Assembly: GCA_024281825.1 (NCBI GenBank)
Contig: JAMWZY010000006.1
Span: forward strand, 1 to 64,000
Length of the DNA: 64,000 bases
Origin: Nitrosomonas sp.
Lineage (GTDB): Bacteria; Pseudomonadota; Gammaproteobacteria; Burkholderiales; Nitrosomonadaceae
Reading direction: 5' to 3'
The translations under genes were made by a program, and so were the position numbers. The notes beneath the pieces were generated by a model. The model was not told the DNA's origin, did not search any database, and was given only the letters and a program-made list of their open reading frames with translations. Shown in pieces: positions 1 to 8,474 of the stretch (its first letter is position 1; every line of letters starts with the position of its first letter).

Positions 1-74
1 TTCATCGCCTACCTCATTATCCTATTGATCTTGCTGAATAAGATGAAAAACACTGAGAATAGTTCATAGGCAAT
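1..74 (-). mobile_element. Right end of a third IS1595-family element (truncated by window edge)
   Basis: These bases match, as far as I can read, the right end of the two complete elements at 6519-7488 and 7497-8466. They hold the start codon of a minus-strand transposase (cat at 3-5), the leader and the right terminal inverted repeat. The transposase body lies outside the window. The next 8 bases (ttccgttt, 75-82) would be the target duplication if the far side matches. The element end lies 49 bp from the start of the 124-828 gene, so it may have replaced that gene's native upstream sequence. Confidence 0.85.
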
Positions 75-123
75 TTCCGTTTTGAGCAACGGCGGCTAAT
101 AATTCGTTGCAACACTGAACGGA

Positions 124-828
124 ATGATTGATATAGGAAAGACAGAATTCCTAATAGCTGTGCGCAGTCTTGCCAAAGACGATTTTGAAATATATTCGTC
201 TCGTCTCTTTGACACTTGGGACGAATACATAGAGAAGGCACTCAGGGTGCCGGACTATTCAATCTCTCTTGTGATTGAAGAGGGGTCCATCAAAGGCAAG
301 GGGAGGATCGCGGTCGCAGCTGTATCCCTCTACTTGGGAATCGGAAACTATGGTGACTTTATTTCCGGCCTTCAAACGATACGCGGCCAAGTTTCCTACG
401 TCAGCAACAAGCTAGTGGAAAGCGCCGCATCGCCATTTGAAGGAGGCAATTTTCAGACCACTTATCGAAACAGCGGTGGCGCACTATCGTATTTGCATAG
501 GTTGTTTCAGAAGGTTCAGAAAGGCGAGCTGACGGCAAATCAAGCAATGAAAGAAGCAGAACGTATTCTTGGGGATGAGGCGAGCTCTTCCTCAGAATTC
601 ATGCAAAAACTAAATGAGGCACTTGAAAGCGCACCAAAATATCCCAAGCAGGAGTCTCTATTTGAGGGAGTGGAAAACGAATTGAATGGTGGCAATGACG
701 AGAGAAACAAGAAGAAGCCATCGCGCACGCCAACTCCTAAGCCAGACATTCCGACTAATCAATTTCGTGTTGAAATCTGGCGAGAGTCAAAACGGGATAA
801 GAAGAACATAAGGATTAGAAAGCTGTGA
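124..828 (+). CDS. Hypothetical protein, possible integron cassette gene
   Basis: I do not recognise the family of this 234-residue protein. Residues 1-150 look globular and mixed alpha/beta, with a hydrophobic helix-like stretch around 62-75 (IAVAAVSLYLG). Residues 150-185 are helical and acidic. The tail from about 186 is highly charged and ends in a Lys/Arg-rich segment that could bind nucleic acid. There is no signal peptide or convincing membrane span. The ATG at 124 has only a weak GGA upstream. The gene sits between an IS end (74) and an attC-like site (852-917), the arrangement of an integron gene cassette. Function unknown. Confidence 0.6.
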   Translation: MIDIGKTEFLIAVRSLAKDDFEIYSSRLFDTWDEYIEKALRVPDYSISLVIEEGSIKGKGRIAVAAVSLYLGIGNYGDFISGLQTIRGQVSYVSNKLVESAASPFEGGNFQTTYRNSGGALSYLHRLFQKVQKGELTANQAMKEAERILGDEASSSSEFMQKLNEALESAPKYPKQESLFEGVENELNGGNDERNKKKPSRTPTPKPDIPTNQFRVEIWRESKRDKKNIRIRKL

Positions 829-851
829 ATGGAATGGTGTGCACCAAGCTA

Positions 852-917
852 TCCTAACCCGCCGTTCGAGAGGAACTGCGCAAAAGCACACAAGCCCCCT
901 TACCTCAAACGTTAGGA
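852..917 (+). repeat. attC-like integron recombination site
   Basis: The outer arms tcctaac (852-858) and gttagga (911-917) are exact reverse complements and fit the R''/R' core pattern (RYYYAAC/GTTRRRY) apart from the outermost base. Inside them, gttcgagagg (864-873) is partly complementary to cctcaaac (903-910) with extra unpaired bases on the left, as expected for L''/L'. Total length is 66 bp, within the attC range. It follows the stop of the 124-828 gene by 23 bp and ends 40 bp before the brnT ATG, as in a cassette array. Integrons are established in Nitrosomonas europaea. No intI is present here. Confidence 0.5.
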
Positions 918-921
918 CTTA

Positions 922-953
922 TTGACAACGTCCCATCCGCACATACAATGTAT
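922..953 (+). promoter_or_regulatory. brnTA promoter with overlapping palindromic operator
   Basis: A consensus -35 (ttgaca, 922-927) and a near-consensus -10 (tacaat, 944-949) are separated by 16 bp. The -10 lies inside a perfect palindrome (atacaatgtat, 943-953). BrnA antitoxins are known to repress their own promoter, so this palindrome is the natural operator candidate. Transcription would start near 955-958, at or next to the brnT ATG at 958, which suggests a leaderless or very short leader mRNA. Confidence 0.6.
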
Positions 954-957
954 ATCT

Positions 958-1245
958 ATGATTAAATTCGAATGGGATGCGACCAAGGCGGATTCAAACA
1001 AGAAGAAACACGGTGTTTCCTTTGAGGAAGCCCAATCTGTTTTCTACGATGAATTTGCCGTGCAATTCTTCGATAAGGACAACTCCACATCGGAAGATAG
1101 GTTCTTGATGCTTGGCTTTAGCCATGAAGCACGCCTCCTGATTGTCTGCCATTGCGAGCATGACCGAAGCAATACCATTCGAATCATTTCAGCACGGAAA
1201 GCCACAAAGAACGAAAGCACATTTTATCGAGGTATTAAGTCATGA
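958..1245 (+). CDS. brnT: BrnT family type II toxin (ribonuclease)
   Basis: The 95-residue product begins MIKFEWDATKADSNKKKHGVSF, a close match to the canonical BrnT N-terminus (FEWDxxKAxxNxxKHGVSF), and carries the later conserved R..RIISAR segment near the C-terminus. BrnT folds like RelE toxins and cleaves RNA, and BrnA neutralises it. I chose the ATG at 958 over an in-frame TTG at 922 because the TTG is the first base of the -35 hexamer and the family N-terminus begins at 958. The gene overlaps brnA by 4 bp (ATGA). It lies directly after an attC-like site; toxin-antitoxin cassettes are common in chromosomal integrons. Confidence 0.9.
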   Translation: MIKFEWDATKADSNKKKHGVSFEEAQSVFYDEFAVQFFDKDNSTSEDRFLMLGFSHEARLLIVCHCEHDRSNTIRIISARKATKNESTFYRGIKS

Positions 1246-1457
1246 AAACCGAATACGATCTATCAAAAATGAAATCCCGCAAAAATCCTTATGCGACCAA
1301 ACTTAAAAAGTCTGTCACGATGCGTTTGAGCGAAGATGTGATTGGTTATTTCAAAGAAATGGCCGAAGAAAAAGGCGTTCCATACCAAAGCCTGATTAAT
1401 CTCTATCTGCGGGACTGTGTTTCAAGCCATAGAAAAATTGATATTACCTGGCAATAA
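1242..1457 (+). CDS. brnA: BrnA family antitoxin (ribbon-helix-helix)
   Basis: This 71-residue protein has a disordered basic N-terminus (KMKSRKNPYATKLKKS), then a ribbon-helix-helix DNA-binding domain: a strand VTMRLSEDV and two helices IGYFKEMAEEKG and PYQSLINLYLRDCV. That matches BrnA, which binds and inhibits BrnT and represses the brnTA promoter. Its start overlaps the brnT stop, so the pair is translationally coupled. The C-terminus (DITWQ) is short. Confidence 0.88.
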   Translation: MKTEYDLSKMKSRKNPYATKLKKSVTMRLSEDVIGYFKEMAEEKGVPYQSLINLYLRDCVSSHRKIDITWQ

Positions 1458-1555
1458 GCGCGCCCTAGCCCTACAATCAAGCGGAGCACCGCGCTGACTA
1501 CCGTAGCAAATGTGCAGTCAATAGAACGCAAATCTTTTTGCTTTGCTCACGAGAT
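1458..1555. other. Gap after brnA; possible degraded cassette end
   Basis: No gene is visible. The stretch gccctagccctacaatcaag begins at about 1461 and resembles the left half of an attC site (R'' then a CAAGCGGA-type L box), but I find no matching right half, so this may be a decayed or chance match. The boundary between accessory DNA and the dnaE core lies in this gap. Confidence 0.25.
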
Positions 1556-4500
1556 TCAATAAACAATCTCGACATTTTCCGTTTTGAAACGCGCATACAA
1601 AGCTTGCAACAAATCGTTGTGCAAAATCACTTGCCAATTTTTTCCAAATTCGATCGGGCTTACAGCAAATTCATTGCGATAAATCAAAGTAACCGGGCAG
1701 GCGGCTGAAAGGTTATGCGATTCAACGGCCGGTACATTAGCTGCATACAGTACCAGTAAATCTTTAAGATTCGCGATAGACCCAACCGTAGTCGCATTGC
1801 AATGAATTTTAAGTTGCTTGGCAAAACGTGTGCGAATTTGCGCGAGATCATACAGTTGTTCGGCAGTAATTCGGAGCTCGTCATCGCCTTCGCTATTATA
1901 GTTCCGGTTACTGATTTTCACTTCGACAATCAGGAGTTGATCTTCTTTCAACCGTGCTCGGTGAACATCAAACAATTCATTAAAAACGACGACTTCGACC
2001 CGTGCGTTACCATCATCCAAATTAATGACAGCCATACGGCCACGGCGTGTCATTTGAATGCGGATCGAGTGGATGATGCCGGCAATCAATTGCGTTTCGC
2101 GCTGTGGGTTTAATTGACTCAAACGTGTGCGAATGAAACGCTTGAGTTCCAAGGCATAGGTTTCATAGGGGTGCCCACTGAAGTAATACCCCAAGCCGAT
2201 TTTTTCTTGGTGCAATTTCTCACGCTCCGACCAAGCCTGCGTTTGAATAAGCTGCATTTTCGGCAACGCTTCACTGGTTTCAGCAAACAAATTGGCTTGA
2301 TTGGACGATTGATTCATTTGTTCGGCCGATTCGATTGCCATTCCAACCGAGGCCAGTAAGCTGCCACGATTGGCATCAATCAAATCAAATGCGCCGACAC
2401 GTATCAAAGATTCAATGGTACGGCGATTAACAATGCGCCGGTCAACCCGGTTACAAAAATCAAACAAATCGTCAAAAGGACCACTGCATTTGCGTTCTGC
2501 AACAAGCATGTTAATCGCTGACTCACCCGATCCTTTGATTGCACCCAAACCAAAACGAATAGTTTTGTCATTTACTGGAACAAAGTGGTATGTTGATTCG
2601 TTAATATCGGGTGGTAAAATGGTCAGCCCGTTCGTCAAGCTGTCTTCAATAAAAACATGAACTTTGTCGGTATCATCCATATCAGCGGACAAGCACGCCG
2701 CCATGAATTCTGCCGGATAATGCGCCTTTAGATAAGCCGTCTGAAAAGCAATCAACGCATAGGCGGCTGCGTGTGATTTATTGAAACCGTAACCCGCAAA
2801 CTTTTCCATTAATCCAAAAAGTTCGGTTGCTTTACTTTTATCCAAGCCATTGTTAATTGCACCTGCCACAAAAATATCCCGCTGCTGCGCCATTTCTTCG
2901 ATCTTTTTCTTACCCATCGCGCGGCGCAGCAAGTCGGCGCTACCGAGGCTGTAACCACCAATAACCTGGGCAATCTGCATCACTTGTTCCTGGTAAATCA
3001 TGATGCCATAGGTGGGCCCTAAAATCGGCACGAGGCGCGCATCAAGGTATTCAATTTGTTTTTTACCATGCTTGCGTTCAATAAATTCCGGAATCAAATC
3101 CATTGGGCCGGGTCGGTATAGCGCCACCAACGCAATAATGTCTTCAAAACAATCCGGCTTGGCGCGCTGCAGCAAGTCTTTCATACCTTGCGATTCAAAC
3201 TGAAATATGCCGACTGCATTGCCTTTGCGCATCAGCGCATAGGTTTCTTCATCTTCCAGCGACAGTGTTTGCAAAGAAAAAATCTCGCCATCTTGATTTG
3301 TGTTTACTTCTGATTGTTTCTGAGATTCACGGATGTAACTGACGGCGCGATCTAGTGTAGTTAAAGTTTTTAAGCCCAGAAAATCGAATTTGACCAAGCC
3401 AACTTTTTCAACATCATCTTTGTCAAGTTGACTAACAACAGATTCGGCCGATTCGGTACAATAAATTGGGCAAAAATCAGTAATGTCGCTAGATGCGATC
3501 AATACCCCTCCGGCATGCATGCCGATATTACGCGTGACACCTTCAAGGCTTTCAGCAAGTTCGAGCAATGTGCGCACATCTTCTTCTTGGTCGGCGCGTT
3601 GATTGAGTTGCGGTTCCAATTGGCGTGCTTTTTTTAATGTCATGCCTATTTCGAAAGGTACCAGCTTGGCCAATTGATCAACAAAGTTGTAGGGTAGATC
3701 CAATACTCGACCGATGTCTCGAATCACTGCTTTTGCGGCCATCGTACCAAAAGTAGCAATTTGCGAGACTTTATCAGTACCATAGCGTTGCTTTACGTAT
3801 TCAATGACCAATTCACGTCGGTCTTGGCAGAAATCGATATCAAAATCCGGCATCGATACGCGCTCTGGGTTTAAAAAGCGCTCAAACAACAAATCATATC
3901 GCAAGGGATCAAGATCCGTAATGCCGAGCGAGTAAGCTACCAAAGAACCCGCACCAGACCCCCTCCCAGGACCAACTGGAACGTTATTTTGCTTGGCCCA
4001 GTTAATAAAATCAGCGACGATCAGAAAATAACCGGAAAAACCCATCTGAATGATGGTATTGACCTCGAATTCTAGCCTCGCTTGATATTCTGCCACTTTA
4101 CTTTGGCGTAATTCATTTTCTGGAAATAACTGTGTTAAACGGTGCTGCAGCCCTGCATCGGCTTGCTCACGCAAATACTGCTCTAAGCTAACATTATCAG
4201 GTGTAGGAAACATCGGTAACCGGTTGATACCTAATTCCAAAGTTAAATTACACCGTTTTGCGATTTCGATAGTATTAGCTAAGGCACTCGGAATGTCGGC
4301 AAATAATTCAACCATTTCAGCTTGTGTTCTAAAATACTGTTGTTCAGTAAAGTTTTTGGGGCGGCGCTTGTCCTCCAAAATGTAACCTTCGGCTATGCAA
4401 ACACGTGCTTCGTGTGCCCGAAAATCTTCTAGATTCAGAAACTGCACGGCTTGTGTAGCAACCACCGGCAAATCGCTCTGCTGTGCCAGCAATAAAGTGC

Positions 4501-5062
4501 TTTGGATCAAAGCTGCTGCATTTGCATGGCCATCGCGTTGAATTTCCAGATAAAACCGATCAGGAAAAAGCGCTGACCATTGTTGAGCAAGTATTTTTGC
4601 GGGTTCAAAATTTTGATGCATCAAAGCGATTCCGATCTCTCCCAAGCGTGCGCCGGATAGTGCAATTAAACCTTGCGTACCCCATCCAGTAGCATGAAAC
4701 CATGCAGATTTGATTTCTGCACGACCATGAAACTGGTTTTCACGATATGCGCGTGATAGCAATCGTGAGAGTAATAGATACCCTTCGCGAGACTGACATA
4801 GTAGTAACATGCGATAAGGCTTATTCCGGTCTATCTCATTGGTAATCCATACATCACAACCCACAATTGGCTTGATTCCACTTTTATGCGCAGCTTGATA
4901 AAACTTTACCAGTGCGAATAAATTGGCCAAATCCGTCAACGCGAGTGCAGGCATCTGATCAACCACCGCTTTGGCAATGGCTTCTGGAATCCGAATAGTG
5001 CTGTCCAAAATGGAATACTCGCTGTGCATGCGCAAGTGAATAAAGGCGGGGTAAGTTGGCAT
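1556..5062 (-). CDS. dnaE: DNA polymerase III subunit alpha
   Basis: This is the replicative polymerase catalytic subunit of the DnaE1 type. At 1168 residues it is close to the E. coli length (1160). Domains in order: an N-terminal PHP domain opening with FIHLRMHSEYSILD, the C-family polymerase core with GPGRGSGAGSLVAY and the catalytic aspartates in PDFDIDF (around residue 400), fingers and HhH region, and a C-terminal OB fold (AGIIHSIRIQMTRRGRMAVI). I prefer the ATG at 5062 over the in-frame TTG at 5071. It is divergent from trhP with about 60 bp between the starts. Sequence appears intact. Confidence 0.97.
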   Translation of the reverse strand: MPTYPAFIHLRMHSEYSILDSTIRIPEAIAKAVVDQMPALALTDLANLFALVKFYQAAHKSGIKPIVGCDVWITNEIDRNKPYRMLLLCQSREGYLLLSRLLSRAYRENQFHGRAEIKSAWFHATGWGTQGLIALSGARLGEIGIALMHQNFEPAKILAQQWSALFPDRFYLEIQRDGHANAAALIQSTLLLAQQSDLPVVATQAVQFLNLEDFRAHEARVCIAEGYILEDKRRPKNFTEQQYFRTQAEMVELFADIPSALANTIEIAKRCNLTLELGINRLPMFPTPDNVSLEQYLREQADAGLQHRLTQLFPENELRQSKVAEYQARLEFEVNTIIQMGFSGYFLIVADFINWAKQNNVPVGPGRGSGAGSLVAYSLGITDLDPLRYDLLFERFLNPERVSMPDFDIDFCQDRRELVIEYVKQRYGTDKVSQIATFGTMAAKAVIRDIGRVLDLPYNFVDQLAKLVPFEIGMTLKKARQLEPQLNQRADQEEDVRTLLELAESLEGVTRNIGMHAGGVLIASSDITDFCPIYCTESAESVVSQLDKDDVEKVGLVKFDFLGLKTLTTLDRAVSYIRESQKQSEVNTNQDGEIFSLQTLSLEDEETYALMRKGNAVGIFQFESQGMKDLLQRAKPDCFEDIIALVALYRPGPMDLIPEFIERKHGKKQIEYLDARLVPILGPTYGIMIYQEQVMQIAQVIGGYSLGSADLLRRAMGKKKIEEMAQQRDIFVAGAINNGLDKSKATELFGLMEKFAGYGFNKSHAAAYALIAFQTAYLKAHYPAEFMAACLSADMDDTDKVHVFIEDSLTNGLTILPPDINESTYHFVPVNDKTIRFGLGAIKGSGESAINMLVAERKCSGPFDDLFDFCNRVDRRIVNRRTIESLIRVGAFDLIDANRGSLLASVGMAIESAEQMNQSSNQANLFAETSEALPKMQLIQTQAWSEREKLHQEKIGLGYYFSGHPYETYALELKRFIRTRLSQLNPQRETQLIAGIIHSIRIQMTRRGRMAVINLDDGNARVEVVVFNELFDVHRARLKEDQLLIVEVKISNRNYNSEGDDELRITAEQLYDLAQIRTRFAKQLKIHCNATTVGSIANLKDLLVLYAANVPAVESHNLSAACPVTLIYRNEFAVSPIEFGKNWQVILHNDLLQALYARFKTENVEIVY

Positions 5063-5121
5063 GATGTACAATTCAGGTTAGCGCATTAAACTATGAATAT
5101 AATCGGACACTATTTTACCTT

Positions 5122-6492
5122 ATGTTGAAATCACCTGAACTGTTACTTCCCGCTGGATCATTGGAAAAAATGCGAATGGCATATGCCTTCGGCGCGGATG
5201 CCGTCTATGCTGGGCAACCCCGTTATTCGCTACGCGCACGCAACAATGAATTTGCTTTGGAACAGATCCAAGCAGGTATCACCGAGGCACACAAGTTGGG
5301 TAAAAAATTTTTCGTTGCCAGTAATATCATGCCGCATAACGCCAAAATTAAAACTTATCTCACGGATATGGCACCCGTCATGGCACTAAAGCCGGATGCG
5401 CTGATCATGGCAGACCCGGGATTGATCATGTTGGTGCGCGAACAATGGCCTGATATGCCGATTCATTTGTCGGTACAAGCCAATACCGTGAATTATATGG
5501 GTGTCAAATTTTGGCAAAAAATCGGTTTAACACGCGTGATTTTATCGCGCGAATTGTCATTGGATGAAGTTGCACAAATTCGCGATTATTGCCCCGATAT
5601 GGAGCTAGAGGTCTTTGTGCATGGCGCATTATGCATTGCCTATTCTGGACGTTGCTTGCTTTCCGGTTATTTCAATCATCGCGACCCGAATCAGGGAACT
5701 TGTACCAATTCTTGCCGCTGGGACTACAAAGTAAAACCTGCTGAAGAAAATGCCAGTGGTGACATCCAAACTATCGAGAAAATTGATTTCAACTTTGGGC
5801 AAGCCATGCAGCAATCAAATCAACAAGGCATGTCAGGTAGTAGTTGTGGTTCGATCCCCCGTCATCCATTGGCTGATGAGGTGTATCTGATCGAAGAATG
5901 CGAACGGCCGGGGCAGTTGATGCCCATCATGGAAGATGAACATGGTACGTATATCATGAATTCTAAAGATTTACGGGCGGTAGAGCATGTAGAAAGACTC
6001 GTGAAAATTGGTGTCGACTCGTTAAAAATCGAAGGCCGCACCAAATCGCTTTATTACGTAGCACGCACTGCGCAAGTCTATCGTAAAGCAATTGATGATG
6101 CGGCGGCTGAAAAACCGTTTAACCCAGCACTGCTTGGCGAATTGGAAGGACTGGCAAACCGCGGCTATACCAGTGGTTTTTATCAACGTCATAGCACACA
6201 AGAAACACAAAATTATCTGCGCGGCCACTCAGAATCCAACCGCAGTCAATATGTTGGCCATGTGACTGGCTTTGACAACGACAAGGGATTAGCGGAAGTA
6301 TTAGTTAAAAATCGCTTTCAAATTGGGGACCGACTGGAAATCATTCATCCCAGTGGAAATGAAGTCATAGAATTGTCACACATGCTCGACTCAAAAGGCC
6401 AATCAGTGCAAGTTGCACCGGGTAGCGGTCATCGAGTGCGAATTCCATTTACAAAAAACATTGAAAATGCATTTGTGGTTAGATTTTTTTAA
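5122..6492 (+). CDS. trhP: Peptidase U32-family tRNA uridine 5-hydroxylation protein
   Basis: This 456-residue protein matches YegQ/TrhP (E. coli about 453). TrhP acts in prephenate-dependent formation of 5-hydroxyuridine at the wobble position of tRNAs. The U32 hallmark VFVHGALCIAYSGRC is at residues 165-178, and the four conserved cysteines C171, C178, C194 and C198 are present (likely metal or Fe-S ligands). The C-terminal third (from about 380) is the small U32 beta-barrel. The family was historically called collagenase-like protease; peptidase activity is not implied. The IS pair starts 26 bp after the stop, so the native terminator may have been displaced. Confidence 0.92.
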   Translation: MLKSPELLLPAGSLEKMRMAYAFGADAVYAGQPRYSLRARNNEFALEQIQAGITEAHKLGKKFFVASNIMPHNAKIKTYLTDMAPVMALKPDALIMADPGLIMLVREQWPDMPIHLSVQANTVNYMGVKFWQKIGLTRVILSRELSLDEVAQIRDYCPDMELEVFVHGALCIAYSGRCLLSGYFNHRDPNQGTCTNSCRWDYKVKPAEENASGDIQTIEKIDFNFGQAMQQSNQQGMSGSSCGSIPRHPLADEVYLIEECERPGQLMPIMEDEHGTYIMNSKDLRAVEHVERLVKIGVDSLKIEGRTKSLYYVARTAQVYRKAIDDAAAEKPFNPALLGELEGLANRGYTSGFYQRHSTQETQNYLRGHSESNRSQYVGHVTGFDNDKGLAEVLVKNRFQIGDRLEIIHPSGNEVIELSHMLDSKGQSVQVAPGSGHRVRIPFTKNIENAFVVRFF

Positions 6493-6518
6493 AATTTGTA
6501 AGGCCGATCATTTAAAAA

Positions 6519-7488
6519 TATGCCTCTAAACTATTCTCAGTTTAATCTGGGTGTGACTCAAACATGCATTGAGGAGTCGAGAAGGCAGTTCTGCTTCCCG
6601 CACTCGTCGATTAAAGCGATAGCAAAATTCATTGAGGTATTCTTGCAAGTAACCTGATGACACACCATGATATGTTCCCAATAAAAATGTCTTGAGATTG
6701 CCAATTGCGACATGAACCCATGGAAGCCATTCGCCAGCTTTGTTTGGTGGAGTCACACGAGGAGTATGGTTCTGTGTTTTACTGATTTCAGCTAAGGCTG
6801 GCAGTGCATCACTTCGTACATATTGATCAGGTGACAGATGCCGCTTTACAAACTGTGACACCGTTTCTCGGTTAACGCTAGAGACTTGCTGCATGGCAAT
6901 AAAACCAGCACGCTTTTCTCGACTCTCAATCGCGACGAGCACTGATGTTTTTCTTTCAGCGCCCCGACCGCGCTTTCCCCCAGTATGACGCCCTCCAATC
7001 AATGCGTCGTCTATTTCAATCAAATCTTGTAACCGATATAGGCTATCTCGGTGTCCCATAGCAATACGAATCTTGCGTAGCATTCTGCTGGCAGTAATCC
7101 AAGACACGTTAATTTGTTTGGATAATCGTAAGGCAGAAACACCGCCTTTATCAGATGCAACTAAGTAAATCGCCCAGAACCACTTGGTTAATGGCAGATT
7201 GGTTGAATGAAATAAGGTACCAGCCGTTATCGAGGTTTGTTTATGACATTGGCTGCATTCCCAATAACCACGTGTCTTAATAGCATAACCATTATCGTAG
7301 CCACAGCATGGGCAGCGAAAGCCTTCCGGCCAGCGTTGCTTTATCAGCGCTTCGATACAGCCTTCTTCTGTTCCATACTGCTTTTGCCAATCCATCAAAG
7401 TCATTCCTTTGCCTTTCATCGCCTACCTCATTATCCTATTGATCTTGCTGAATAAGATGAAAAACACTGAGAATAGTTCATAGGCAAT
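6519..7488 (-). mobile_element. IS1595-family insertion sequence, copy 1
   Basis: A 970-bp element with imperfect terminal inverted repeats. The left end tgcctctaaactattctcag (from 6521) and the right end read in reverse complement (tgcctatgaactattctcag, from 7486) match at 18 of 20 positions. It encodes one transposase on the minus strand. It is flanked by tttaaaaa on both sides and sits head-to-tail with copy 2. Confidence 0.92.
6526..7419 (-). CDS. IS1595-family (ISXO2-like) transposase, copy 1
   Basis: The 297-residue transposase has an N-terminal zinc ribbon (C36/C38/C39 and C55/C58) followed by an RNase H-like domain. Acidic candidates are D137/D138 (IEIDDALIGG) and D204 (VRSDALP). The third catalytic position appears to fall in VHVAIGNLK (around N241), in keeping with the DD(E/N/H) variation within the IS1595 family. 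The GGKRGRG basic insert after the first Asp is typical. The frame is intact, so the element may be active. It encodes the same protein as copy 2. Confidence 0.93.
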   Translation of the reverse strand: MKGKGMTLMDWQKQYGTEEGCIEALIKQRWPEGFRCPCCGYDNGYAIKTRGYWECSQCHKQTSITAGTLFHSTNLPLTKWFWAIYLVASDKGGVSALRLSKQINVSWITASRMLRKIRIAMGHRDSLYRLQDLIEIDDALIGGRHTGGKRGRGAERKTSVLVAIESREKRAGFIAMQQVSSVNRETVSQFVKRHLSPDQYVRSDALPALAEISKTQNHTPRVTPPNKAGEWLPWVHVAIGNLKTFLLGTYHGVSSGYLQEYLNEFCYRFNRRVREAELPSRLLNACLSHTQIKLRIV

Positions 7489-7496
7489 TTTAAAAA

Positions 7497-8466
7497 TATG
7501 CCTCTAAACTATTCTCAGTTTAATCTGGGTGTGACTCAAACATGCATTGAGGAGTCGAGAAGGCAGTTCTGCTTCCCGCACTCGTCGATTAAAGCGATAG
7601 CAAAATTCATTGAGGTATTCTTGCAAGTAACCTGATGACACACCATGATATGTTCCCAATAAAAATGTCTTGAGATTGCCAATTGCGACATGAACCCATG
7701 GAAGCCATTCGCCAGCTTTGTTTGGTGGAGTCACACGAGGAGTATGGTTCTGTGTTTTACTGATTTCAGCTAAGGCTGGCAGTGCATCACTTCGTACATA
7801 TTGATCAGGTGACAGATGCCGCTTTACAAACTGTGACACCGTTTCTCGGTTAACGCTAGAGACTTGCTGCATGGCAATAAAACCAGCACGCTTTTCTCGA
7901 CTCTCAATCGCGACGAGCACTGATGTTTTTCTTTCAGCGCCCCGACCGCGCTTTCCCCCAGTATGACGCCCTCCAATCAATGCGTCGTCTATTTCAATCA
8001 AATCTTGTAACCGATATAGGCTATCTCGGTGTCCCATAGCAATACGAATCTTGCGTAGCATTCTGCTGGCAGTAATCCAAGACACGTTAATTTGTTTGGA
8101 TAATCGTAAGGCAGAAACACCGCCTTTATCAGATGCAACTAAGTAAATCGCCCAGAACCACTTGGTTAATGGCAGATTGGTTGAATGAAATAAGGTACCA
8201 GCCGTTATCGAGGTTTGTTTATGACATTGGCTGCATTCCCAATAACCACGTGTCTTAATAGCATAACCATTATCGTAGCCACAGCATGGGCAGCGAAAGC
8301 CTTCCGGCCAGCGTTGCTTTATCAGCGCTTCGATACAGCCTTCTTCTGTTCCATACTGCTTCTGCCAATCCATCAAAGTCATTCCTTTGCCTTTCATCGC
8401 CTACCTCATTATCCTATTGATCTTGCTGAATAAGATGAAAAACACTGAGAATAGTTCATAGGCAAT
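7497..8466 (-). mobile_element. IS1595-family insertion sequence, copy 2
   Basis: Head-to-tail duplicate of copy 1 with the same 970-bp length and ends. By eye I find one base difference in the coding region: T at 7384 in copy 1 and C at 8362 here, a synonymous Gln codon change. Flanked by tttaaaaa at 7489-7496 and 8467-8474. Confidence 0.92.
7504..8397 (-). CDS. IS1595-family (ISXO2-like) transposase, copy 2
   Basis: The 297-residue protein is identical in sequence to copy 1, with the zinc ribbon (C36-C58) and the RNase H-like transposase domain intact. One silent difference separates the two genes, so the duplication is recent or is maintained by recombination. The start lies in a leader shared with the IS remnant at 1-74. 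Confidence 0.93.
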   Translation of the reverse strand: MKGKGMTLMDWQKQYGTEEGCIEALIKQRWPEGFRCPCCGYDNGYAIKTRGYWECSQCHKQTSITAGTLFHSTNLPLTKWFWAIYLVASDKGGVSALRLSKQINVSWITASRMLRKIRIAMGHRDSLYRLQDLIEIDDALIGGRHTGGKRGRGAERKTSVLVAIESREKRAGFIAMQQVSSVNRETVSQFVKRHLSPDQYVRSDALPALAEISKTQNHTPRVTPPNKAGEWLPWVHVAIGNLKTFLLGTYHGVSSGYLQEYLNEFCYRFNRRVREAELPSRLLNACLSHTQIKLRIV

Positions 8467-8474
8467 TTTAAAAA

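Larger units (their letters stand above)
6511..8474. repeat. Three-fold 8-bp direct repeat framing two tandem IS copies
   Basis: The octamer tttaaaaa occurs at 6511-6518, 7489-7496 and 8467-8474, exactly flanking both IS copies and shared between them. The unit period is 978 bp (970-bp element plus 8 bp). IS1595-family elements make 8-bp target duplications, so the outer pair is the expected target-site duplication and the middle copy is the shared junction. Confidence 0.88.

Noticed and set aside
75..123. A second attC site at the start of the unknown gene
   Set aside because: The segment ggctaataattcgttgc resembles a left attC half, and gcaacg/cgttgc pair, but the R' core (GTTRRRY) is missing, so no complete site can be supported.
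1463..1500. Complete attC after brnA
   Set aside because: Only a left-half resemblance is present; no complementary right half follows before dnaE.
6519..8466. CRISPR or other interspersed repeat array
   Set aside because: The long repeats are the two IS copies. I saw no short regularly spaced repeats with spacers anywhere in the window.
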